NCBI GenBank assembly: GCA_947502405.1
Contig: CANMZT010000003.1
Coordinates: forward strand, 186,001-250,000
Length of the DNA: 64,000 bases
Source: an uncultured Algibacter sp.
GTDB lineage: Bacteria; Bacteroidota; Bacteroidia; Flavobacteriales; Flavobacteriaceae
Reading direction: 5' to 3'
The translations under genes were made by a program, and so were the position numbers. The stretch's first letter is position 1, and every line of letters starts with the position of its first letter. A model generated the notes under the pieces. The model did no database searches. It had not been told where the DNA came from and saw nothing but the letters and a program-made list of their open reading frames with translations. Positions 49,349-57,197 of the stretch are shown piece after piece.

Positions 49349-49399
49349 AAACAGTAGTGGTTTTTGCAACGTAGCAAGGGTTGCATTTCGAAACTGTTT
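49349..49399 (+). repeat. Intergenic hairpin
   Basis: AAACAGT/ACTGTTT outer and TGCAAC/GTTGCA inner stems. Confidence 0.5.
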
Positions 49400-49428
49400 A
49401 CGGTAATAAAATATAAAAATTAATAATT

Positions 49429-49926
49429 ATGATACGAAAATTTGTAAAAGAAGGACCGGATAAAAACGGAAAAACACACATAATAGAAGTTGATGAAGTT
49501 AAAGAATCTTCTACTAGAAATGTGATTAGATTTATATGCGAAGTTCAAAATCAAGAAACAGAAGCAGAAACAGAAATGGTAACAGAATTGCTTTTAGATA
49601 ATCTTAATACTGATTTAGCATTGAAGCAAAGTCGTTTAGGAAACTTTGAATCTAAATTTAAAAACGGAACACCAGTAATTGTAAATAATCAGTTTATGGC
49701 TATTGTTTTTAGTAGCTATAATATGTTTAAAGATAAACGAAATGTTATTTACAAAGTAATTGCTGATGCTAATGAAATTGCTCATAGAGTAAGAAACAAA
49801 AATTACCAAGATTTTGAAGTTGAAACAGATAAGCATCTTTATAATGAAGATTATGAATGTTTACTTTTTGAAACTGACCAAGTGTGTTTATTGGAAGTTG
49901 GCGAAGATGAATTAAGGGCTTACTAA
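49429..49926 (+). CDS. Hypothetical protein
   Basis: 165-aa ORF. Confidence 0.55.
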   Translation: MIRKFVKEGPDKNGKTHIIEVDEVKESSTRNVIRFICEVQNQETEAETEMVTELLLDNLNTDLALKQSRLGNFESKFKNGTPVIVNNQFMAIVFSSYNMFKDKRNVIYKVIADANEIAHRVRNKNYQDFEVETDKHLYNEDYECLLFETDQVCLLEVGEDELRAY

Positions 49927-50118
49927 CCTTTGAATTTATCTAAAAGTTAGCAAAGCGAAAGCGGATAAAAATAAATGTGCTTGATAAAGCTCTTTTATTT
50001 GTGCGGTTGCAAAAAGCGTGGGCTTCTTTTTAAAAATTGCGTGCCTTTAGGACATTGCCACCAACGGTTTGGCTATGTGTAGTTGCGTGAATTAAAGACT
50101 AACTTAAAAAAATAAGAA

Positions 50119-50421
50119 ATGAACAAAGATAGCGAACAAAAACAAATGAAGGATTTACCACAATGGTTGCAAAGACTTTGGGAAATTAGCCCAATGTTAG
50201 CTAGAACAGCAGAAAATGACTATATAAACCTTAAAGAGCAATTACGTATAGGTGGTGTTAGCATTAGTGATTCTTTGGATATGAAAATAAAAACACTAGA
50301 ACACATTGACGAACTAATTGACCAAAAATTGGTTTGCTTTAAAAGTATTCCAGAACTTCAAAAAAAAAGAATTGAACTGAATGCACAAATTAAATTATTA
50401 CGACACTTAAAGAATAATTAA
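50119..50421 (+). CDS. Hypothetical protein
   Basis: 100-aa ORF between cassette-like repeat cores. Confidence 0.5.
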   Translation: MNKDSEQKQMKDLPQWLQRLWEISPMLARTAENDYINLKEQLRIGGVSISDSLDMKIKTLEHIDELIDQKLVCFKSIPELQKKRIELNAQIKLLRHLKNN

Positions 50422-50548
50422 TGCTAACGTTTACGTGTATGAAATGTAGCCATTAATAAGCCTAAAATATTGATTAAGAACGGAACAGAATAGTAAAATA
50501 TATTTTTTTTAGAAATGCAAATGGCGATAGCCAAAAAACACACAAATT

Positions 50549-50968
50549 ATGAAATTAGAATTAGGACACCTAACACCTTATTTAGCTTTTGAATTAAAAA
50601 TAAAAAGCGGTAAAAATGTTGTACGTGAATTATCTGAAATGTCAAAGGCTTATGACTTGCCTAGAAAATATACGCATTTGTACAATGTTATAAATGGAAT
50701 AGGTCATAGACCAATTTTAAGACCGCTTGACACACTTAAAAAGGAAATTACACATAATGGAAAAACGTTTATTCCTCTTCACGAATTATTAAAAGACAAT
50801 TGCTTTAATTTGGAAGAAATGACCGATGAAAGAATAAATGAGTTTGAACAAACTTTTATGGATGCTTATACTTGGTCTTACAAAGACGTAATAACTCTAT
50901 GCTCTTGGCATTATGACATTTTTAACCTTATAGAAAAAGGTTTAGCAATAAATTTAAACAAAATATAA
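50549..50968 (+). CDS. Hypothetical protein
   Basis: 139-aa ORF. Confidence 0.55.
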   Translation: MKLELGHLTPYLAFELKIKSGKNVVRELSEMSKAYDLPRKYTHLYNVINGIGHRPILRPLDTLKKEITHNGKTFIPLHELLKDNCFNLEEMTDERINEFEQTFMDAYTWSYKDVITLCSWHYDIFNLIEKGLAINLNKI

Positions 50969-51196
50969 ATGAAAAAGTTTATTAAATGGCTCTCTGATAT
51001 TAGCGGTGTTACAGACCAAATTGAAAAAGAAACCGCTGTAAGTATTGGTTATAGAATGCACGATGCTTCAAGATGGATTGCTTCAAACAAGCCACTTGCA
51101 AAAGTTATTGATACTTATGCCGAATATTTAAAAAAAGGGCAATTGAATTTGTATGGAAACCAATTTGAAAAGTGGCGTAATGACGTAACAAGCTAA
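50969..51196 (+). CDS. Hypothetical protein
   Basis: 75-aa ORF directly following the 50549 ORF. Confidence 0.5.
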   Translation: MKKFIKWLSDISGVTDQIEKETAVSIGYRMHDASRWIASNKPLAKVIDTYAEYLKKGQLNLYGNQFEKWRNDVTS

Positions 51197-51270
51197 AAAG
51201 AGCGCAAAGGCAAAAAATATATTTTACTATGGCTAAACAGACAATGAACTTTAAATTAAGCACTTACTTA

Positions 51271-51384
51271 GGCTATTTTTTATACACGGTGTTACCAACT
51301 GGTGCGCTAACTATTTATCCGAGTGAGTATTTACAAAGCGCACTTGTTGGTAACGTTAAAGCATATGAAAAGTAGCGTGTTAAA
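51271..51384 (+). repeat. Structured intergenic element C
   Basis: GGCTATTTTTTATACACGGT then GTTACCAAC-TG-GTGCGC / GCGCAC-TT-GTTGGTAAC hairpin, loop GAGTGAGTA, 3' core AACGTTAAAGCATATGAAAAGTAGCG. Confidence 0.75.
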
Positions 51385-51457
51385 TCACGAAAATTAATAA
51401 ATAAACAATAACCCTCATCGCTTCTTTTTTGTAGCGGTGGCAAAATCACAGAACAAA

Positions 51458-51715
51458 ATGAAAAAAACAGAACAAAGATTAGTAACAGCCTACGAAGATG
51501 CCTTAGATGCTATAGAGCCAACAAGGGGTATGTGGACAATGCAAGGTTTTAGCGGTAGCGCAGTAAATGTTGGAAAAGTAGAACTAAAGAGCGGTAAAAT
51601 GGCTCTTGTTAAAATTAGTATAGAAGCCGATGAAGATGAAATAGAATGTGAATGTGATGATTTTGAAGCCTTAACTGAATTAGAGCGTTTGGAAAAAAAA
51701 GAAGCTACAAGCTAA
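51458..51715 (+). CDS. Hypothetical acidic protein
   Basis: MKKTEQRLVTAYEDALDAIEPTRG...; start moved from the track's 51437 to ATG at 51458. Confidence 0.5.
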   Translation: MKKTEQRLVTAYEDALDAIEPTRGMWTMQGFSGSAVNVGKVELKSGKMALVKISIEADEDEIECECDDFEALTELERLEKKEATS

Positions 51716-51717
51716 AT

Positions 51718-51855
51718 GTTATTTGATAAACGACGACCCTAGCTATTTTTTATATGCGGTGTTGTGGTCGTCGTTTGCCAAATAACCGTTATGAGTGAGT
51801 AAGAGTAAGGCAAATGCGCCACAACGTCAGCCGTGTATCACGTAGTCGGGCGCGC
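51718..51855 (+). repeat. Structured intergenic element D
   Basis: AGCTATTTTTTATATGCGGTGTTG block; GTTGTGG..TTTGCC / GGCAAA..CCACAAC hairpin, loop GAGTGAGTA, 3' core AACGTCAGCCGTGTATCACGTAG. Confidence 0.7.
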
Positions 51856-51895
51856 CCGACGGAGAGTGATAAACGCGCCCGATTCGGGATACACG
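51832..51895 (+). repeat. GC-rich inverted repeat D2
   Basis: CGTGTATCACGTAGTCGGGCGCG / CGCGCCCGATTCGGGATACACG; contains the 16-bp perfect palindrome GTCGGGCGCGCCCGAC at 51845-51860. Confidence 0.75.
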
Positions 51896-52022
51896 TTGTT
51901 AGATGCTGTCGACTAAGCGGTAAGTATGGAAGTTAGATGACAGTCTATTAGAAAGTTAGGGCGTGTTTACGGATGACGTTAGAGGCAATCGAGCATACAG
52001 AGGAAAACATTTATAAAAAATT

Positions 52023-52178
52023 ATGGAAATAAAAACTATCAAATCTAAATATTCAAAAATGATAATTTCTATTAATAAGCAAATAGAAAATAATACTAAT
52101 TATGAAAAAGACATTATTCTAAAAACTAAAAGAAATGCTTACAAGCTTTTTATAAAAGACCTTAATAATTTTTTATAA
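52023..52178 (+). CDS. Small hypothetical protein
   Basis: MEIKTIKSKYSKMIISINKQIENNTNYEKDIILKTKRNAYKLFIKDLNNFL*; lies between 15-bp inverted repeats. Confidence 0.4.
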   Translation: MEIKTIKSKYSKMIISINKQIENNTNYEKDIILKTKRNAYKLFIKDLNNFL

Positions 52179-52334
52179 ATGTTTCTGGATGCGTCCGCAG
52201 GCGATTGCCTCTAACGGTTAGCGTATGATTAGTGGCTATGACAAGCCAAAAGATTGAATTATTAACAGACCCTTTTTCTTTTATTTTTTGAGCGAGGGCA
52301 AATTAGTGAGGTACGAACTAAAATCACATAACAA

Positions 52335-52514
52335 ATGAAAAATTATACAATTAAAGAATTTAGAATATTAAAAAATAGCACCCATCCAGAGATTAGAACT
52401 TTTGCAAAAGAAGCGATGAGTGTAGATGATTTACTTTACGACCTGCAAGGCTCGATTAGCAAAAAAGTATCTAAAGAGACCAAAGAAATAATAGTAACCA
52501 TTAAAGAAGTTTAA
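52335..52514 (+). CDS. Small hypothetical protein
   Basis: MKNYTIKEFRILKNSTHPEIRTFAKEAMSVDDLLYDLQGSISKKVSKETKEIIVTIKEV*. Confidence 0.5.
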   Translation: MKNYTIKEFRILKNSTHPEIRTFAKEAMSVDDLLYDLQGSISKKVSKETKEIIVTIKEV

Positions 52515-52515
52515 C

Positions 52516-52890
52516 ATGAAAGCAAACGAATTAAGAATTGGAAACATTGTAATATGGGGCTATAATGATGAATTGTGTACTTTATTAAAAATTAGCAAAA
52601 ACGAATGTACATTTTTAGCCGATGGTAAAACTTAATCTACCTATTGTGATTTAGATTATTTAAAGCCAATACCTCTAACTGATGAATGGTTGCATTGGTT
52701 TGGTGCTGAAATTAATTACAAAGACCATGTATATGACAGGTTTAGATTAATTTGGAAAGAAGCCTATAAATACTGGTATGTAGTTGATAAAGAAAGTTTG
52801 ACTTATCTGACTAAAGTTGAATCTGTACACGAATGGCAAAATTTTGTATATGTAATGAACTCACAAGAGTTGGTGGGAAGAAAAAAATAA
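52516..52890 (+). pseudogene. Bacteroidota phage-type hypothetical (MKANELRIGN... family) with in-frame stop
   Basis: MKANELRIGNIVIWGYNDELCTLLKISKNECTFLADGKT*STYCDLDYLKPIPLTDEWLHWFGAEINYK...; TAA at 52633-52635 in the same frame. Confidence 0.7.
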
Positions 52891-52955
52891 AAGAAAAAAC
52901 AAGTACACCTTAACCTTTGATTAAGCATAAACCCAAGCCATTAATTATACGCATT

Positions 52956-53017
52956 GTTATAAACTGGTGGCTTTTATAGGGTTTGAGTGCGTACAGATTG
53001 AGCCACTTGTTTATAAC
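52956..53017 (+). repeat. Structured intergenic element F
   Basis: GTTATAAAC-TG-GTGGC / GCCAC-TT-GTTTATAAC, loop GAGTGCGTA; same geometry as element C. Confidence 0.75.
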
Positions 53018-53048
53018 ACATTTATATAACCACTATAACCAAAGCAAA

Positions 53049-53273
53049 ATGAACACAATATCAGTACATTACGATTTGAAGTGGAGATATAAAAAACACC
53101 ACAATTACCAATGGACAACTTGTTGTAAATTAATAAATACTCAAACAAGTAAAGTCATAAAAAAAACTGTAAATGGGCGTTCTGTTGGTTATTGGATAAA
53201 AGGAAAATTTGTAACGTTAAATAACTTAAGAAGTGATTTAGAATTAATACCTCCAGAAACTTACCCCTTTTAA
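53049..53273 (+). CDS. Hypothetical protein
   Basis: MNTISVHYDLKWRYKKHHNYQWTTCCKLINTQTSKVIKKTVNGRSVGYWIKGKFVTLNNLRSDLELIP; start moved to 53049. Confidence 0.55.
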   Translation: MNTISVHYDLKWRYKKHHNYQWTTCCKLINTQTSKVIKKTVNGRSVGYWIKGKFVTLNNLRSDLELIPPETYPF

Positions 53274-53305
53274 AAATATAAAAATACTTAAAACCACATT
53301 ACCAC

Positions 53306-54985
53306 ATGAAAACCAAAACCTTATTTCTTTTTGAAACGCAAAACTTTATAAACCATGTAAAGCAAAATTATAATCCAGACGAGCCACTTGTTTTTTGGAT
53401 AGATTTATTTTGTGGTGCTGGCGGCACATCAACAGGTATTCACTTTACAGGTGAAAATAATTTTGTTGCAGCATGTGTAAACCACGATTTAAACGCTATT
53501 AAATCGCATGAAAAAAATCATCCTAATACTATTCATTTTGTAGAAGATATTAGAGATTTTAAAGTTGTAGAAAAATTAGCCTATTTAGTTAAAAAACTAC
53601 GTTTAATATTTCCTAATTGCACTATTAATCTTTGGGGATCGTTGGAATGTACAAACTTTTCAAAAGCTAAAGGCGGCCAACCACGAGATGCAGATAGCCG
53701 TACACTAGCCGAACACATGTTTATGTACTTAAAAGCATTAAAACCTAGTTATTTTTGGGTTGAAAATGTTCGCGAATTTATGAGTTGGGGCCCGCTTAAT
53801 GAAAACGGCAAACCTATTTCCAGAACAGAAGGCAAAGACTATATAAAATGGATTAAAAAAGTAAAATCTTTTGGATATAAATATGATGCAAAGTTGCTTA
53901 ATGCTGCAAATTTTGGAGCATACCAAAGTAGAGAGCGATTATTTATTCAATTTACAAAAAAAGGATATCCAATTTCATGGCCAGAGCAAACGCACACCAA
54001 AGATAAAGTTGAAAACTCGTTGTTTCCTATGGAAAAATGGAAACCCGTAAAAGATGTTTTAGATTTGAATGATGAAGGTGTTAGTATTTTTCAGCGTAAA
54101 AAAGAACTTTCAGACAACACACTAAAACGCATCTATGCAGGATTATTAAAGTTTGTAGCTAACGGTGAGCAAGTATTTACAAAACGGTATAATGGTGGCA
54201 AAGTAAATCCGCACCAAAAAGTAAATTCAATTAACAAACCATTAGGCACAATTTTATCAAATAATACGCATGCGCTTGTAAAATCAGTGTTCATAAAAAA
54301 ATACTTTTCTGGTAGACCAGAAGGAAAAGTAATTAGTGTAGATGGTCCAGCAGGAACAGTTACTACTTCTGGTGGTCAAGCTGTGGTTACATCATCCCAC
54401 TTATCAACCTACTATGGTAACTTTGGTTTACACTCTATAGAAAATCCTTCACCCACCATCACCACAAAAGATAGAGTTACCAAAATAGATGTTAATTTTT
54501 TAGACGAGCAATACGGTAAAGGATCTGCACGAACCATTGAAAAACCAATTGGCGCACTTACTACAATTCCAAAATTTAATTTAGTAAAAGCAAAACAATA
54601 CATCTATAACCCAGGATGGGGTGGCACACACGGTAATATAGAAAACCCGTGTTGTACCGTTGTGGCTAGACAAGACAAAGCACCATTGTATTTAGTATCT
54701 ACAGAGTTAGGACAAATTACAATACCAGTCTATAAAAGTGATAGCGAAACCATGATTAAAATAAAAGAATTTATGGTAACACATGGTATTGTAGATATTA
54801 AAATGCGAATGCTTAACATACCAGAGTTAAAGCAAATACAAGGCTTCCCTAAAAATTATAAGCTAGTAGGAAACAAAACCCAACAAAAAAAGTTTATTGG
54901 TAACGCTGTAGAAGTAAACCAAGCTAAGGCATTGGTAAAAAGTAACTACCAAGCTATACAAATGTATTTTAATAATGCAGCATAA
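53306..54985 (+). CDS. C5 cytosine DNA methyltransferase
   Basis: WIDLFCGAGGTSTGIHF (motif I), GSLECTNFSKAKGG (motif IV, Cys), FWVENVREF (motif VI), LKQIQGFPKNYKLVG..FIGNAVEV (IX/X). Confidence 0.93.
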   Translation: MKTKTLFLFETQNFINHVKQNYNPDEPLVFWIDLFCGAGGTSTGIHFTGENNFVAACVNHDLNAIKSHEKNHPNTIHFVEDIRDFKVVEKLAYLVKKLRLIFPNCTINLWGSLECTNFSKAKGGQPRDADSRTLAEHMFMYLKALKPSYFWVENVREFMSWGPLNENGKPISRTEGKDYIKWIKKVKSFGYKYDAKLLNAANFGAYQSRERLFIQFTKKGYPISWPEQTHTKDKVENSLFPMEKWKPVKDVLDLNDEGVSIFQRKKELSDNTLKRIYAGLLKFVANGEQVFTKRYNGGKVNPHQKVNSINKPLGTILSNNTHALVKSVFIKKYFSGRPEGKVISVDGPAGTVTTSGGQAVVTSSHLSTYYGNFGLHSIENPSPTITTKDRVTKIDVNFLDEQYGKGSARTIEKPIGALTTIPKFNLVKAKQYIYNPGWGGTHGNIENPCCTVVARQDKAPLYLVSTELGQITIPVYKSDSETMIKIKEFMVTHGIVDIKMRMLNIPELKQIQGFPKNYKLVGNKTQQKKFIGNAVEVNQAKALVKSNYQAIQMYFNNAA

Positions 54986-55012
54986 TTAATACTTAAAACC
55001 ACATTACCACAC

Positions 55013-55900
55013 ATGAGCGGAAATATTAATAATAAAATAGCTTTTGATTATTTTGGAGGTAAATTCTCTTGGATTAAACATTTGTATCAATATTTTCCAA
55101 ATGATTTTATACATCTTGTAGATGTTTTTGGAGGAAGTTTTTCTGTAACGCTTAACTATGATAAAAAAGTTATTAAAACAGCTAACGAAATAAATAGCAA
55201 CATCACTAACTTTTTTGAAGTATTAAGAGACAGAGAAGATGAATTGTTAAACGCTCTTGAACTTACTCCTTGTAGCAGGGAAGAATATGATAGATGTTGG
55301 GAATATGACTTATCTCAAGATAAACTAGAAGCAGCTAGAAGATTATATGTAAGATTGAGACAATCCTTTTTTTCTTTAGGTTCAGCTCGTAAAAATAAAG
55401 GCTGGCACATGGCCAAGACACAAGTTAATTGTTCAGGAGGTGAAACCGTAAGTAAATGGAATAATGCTATTCCAAAATTACGAGATGTGGCAATTGAATT
55501 AAGAAAAAATATTCAAATAACTAATTACGACTTTTTAGAATGTATTGAAAGAATAGATTTTACTGGAGCATTTTTTTATTGTGATCCACCTTATCCTTAT
55601 GAAACTAGAGCGTCTAAAGATGATTATTTGTTTGAATTTACAACAAAACAGCACGAGCAGCTGGCAGAAAAATTACATTCAGTAAAAGGTAGAGCAATGA
55701 TAAGCAGTTACAATTCTGAAATGTATGATATATTATATTCTGATTGGACAAAAATAGAATTACCAAAGAAAAAAAACAATATTAGATCCGGAGAAGTGCA
55801 AGAGGTTATATGGTTTAACTATCCAATTGAAGAAACAAAACAATTTCATCTAAAAGTTGAAGATGAAAACTACGGCACACAATTAAAAATTGATTTATAA
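55013..55900 (+). CDS. D12-class adenine DNA methyltransferase (Dam-like)
   Basis: FDYFGGKFSWIKHLYQYFP, FFYCDPPYPYETRASKDDY. Confidence 0.9.
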   Translation: MSGNINNKIAFDYFGGKFSWIKHLYQYFPNDFIHLVDVFGGSFSVTLNYDKKVIKTANEINSNITNFFEVLRDREDELLNALELTPCSREEYDRCWEYDLSQDKLEAARRLYVRLRQSFFSLGSARKNKGWHMAKTQVNCSGGETVSKWNNAIPKLRDVAIELRKNIQITNYDFLECIERIDFTGAFFYCDPPYPYETRASKDDYLFEFTTKQHEQLAEKLHSVKGRAMISSYNSEMYDILYSDWTKIELPKKKNNIRSGEVQEVIWFNYPIEETKQFHLKVEDENYGTQLKIDL

Positions 55901-55922
55901 ATACTTAAAACCACATTACCAC

Positions 55923-56453
55923 ATGAACGCATCATTCACAACAAAATTTTCAAACAAAGCAAACCAATTAATAGCAGACAAATACACCTATTTTGTACCA
56001 AAAATATTAAAAGGTATAGAGCAGCTGCAACCAACCAACGAAAACCTGTATTTCTATTACCAGGAGTATGTTATGCTTCAGAGGAAATTAAAAAAGGATT
56101 ACAAAATTGATGTATTACACCCAAAAATACACACCATAAGAGAAGATAAGCACAACCGTTGGAAAGCAGGAAACCTTATTCATTTTTACATCTACACACG
56201 TACAAAAAACCAACTATTGTTTGCACCAATACTAAAATGTAAAAGTGTACAAAGTATAGAGGTTTTATGGCACGATCCAGATGGGTTTTTAACAGCCACA
56301 CCAAGAGTTTATATAAACCAACGTTGGATAATTGGCGATGAACTAAAAAAACTAGCTTTAAATGATGGTTTTGAATCTACAGAAACATTTTTTGCCTATT
56401 TCAACACTGATTTTAAAGGTAAACTAATTCATTGGACAGATTTAAAATATTAA
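55923..56453 (+). CDS. ASCH-like domain protein
   Basis: HPKIHTIREDKHNRWKAGNLIHFYIYT resembles phage ASCH-like proteins; start at the leader-motif ATG 55923 rather than the track's 55890. Confidence 0.5.
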   Translation: MNASFTTKFSNKANQLIADKYTYFVPKILKGIEQLQPTNENLYFYYQEYVMLQRKLKKDYKIDVLHPKIHTIREDKHNRWKAGNLIHFYIYTRTKNQLLFAPILKCKSVQSIEVLWHDPDGFLTATPRVYINQRWIIGDELKKLALNDGFESTETFFAYFNTDFKGKLIHWTDLKY

Positions 56454-56455
56454 AC

Positions 56456-56614
56456 ATGAATACCCTAACCATAACTATAATAAAAGCACACCCCTCTATG
56501 TGGTATAATGCCAATATTAAAGCGCAATTTAAAGTTATAGACACACCATACAATTATTACAAATACAAAGGCAAGAAAATAATTTTTAAATCTGATGCCT
56601 TAGTTAATAAATAG
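56456..56614 (+). CDS. Small hypothetical protein
   Basis: MNTLTITIIKAHPSMWYNANIKAQFKVIDTPYNYYKYKGKKIIFKSDALVNK*. Confidence 0.45.
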   Translation: MNTLTITIIKAHPSMWYNANIKAQFKVIDTPYNYYKYKGKKIIFKSDALVNK

Positions 56615-56619
56615 ATACC

Positions 56620-56895
56620 ATGAAATTATCAAACAAAACAGAAACAATTAATAAACCTTATGGTTGTTACGAAGAAAGAGAAAGTGCAGGCTTCAAATAT
56701 AAGTCTGGAGTGTATTACCATCCAAAAGGTATAGTATCAGTTTATGCTAGTGCTTTTAAAACAAATTTTATAATGTTTTCGTTCATCTACAACGGTACGA
56801 AGTATGAACGTAAAATTACAGGATCAAAATCTATAAGCGATAAAGCTATTAACACTAGGGCTAATCAGTTTGTAAAATCGTTATTTATTAAGTAG
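56620..56895 (+). CDS. Hypothetical protein
   Basis: 91-aa ORF. Confidence 0.5.
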   Translation: MKLSNKTETINKPYGCYEERESAGFKYKSGVYYHPKGIVSVYASAFKTNFIMFSFIYNGTKYERKITGSKSISDKAINTRANQFVKSLFIK

Positions 56896-56902
56896 GACTT
56901 TT

Positions 56903-57115
56903 TTAAGTTTTATTCTCTTCCAACTCGCCAAAAGCTTCCATAATAATGGTACATTCTTTTTTGGTGAGTTTTTTTATTTTTTTGGCTTCTTCAAGCGTTA
57001 TTCCACGCTGTTCTTTAATAGTTTTATTAGTAAATTCAGCTAAATAAGCATCTCTACTGCCGTTAATGTGTGTGTGTAACCGCCCTTTATTACAGGCGCA
57101 TGGTAGTGGTTTCAT
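56903..57115 (-). CDS. Hypothetical small protein, reverse strand
   Basis: 70 aa; carries the leader motif TACTTAAAAACCACACCAC-ATG in minus orientation. Confidence 0.55.
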   Translation of the reverse strand: MKPLPCACNKGRLHTHINGSRDAYLAEFTNKTIKEQRGITLEEAKKIKKLTKKECTIIMEAFGELEENKT

Positions 57116-57197
57116 GTGGTGTGGTTTTTAAGTACTTCAAATTTAATAAATTATATCTATAAAAAATACTTTCTGCATAGTTTTTAGGTATGTTATA

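Noticed and set aside
51896-51905. GTTGTTAGATGC resembling the integron attC core GTTRRRY
   Set aside because: The matching RYYYAAC partner is not convincingly placed, the other elements do not fit GTTRRRY, and no IntI-type integrase is visible; kept only as an analogy.
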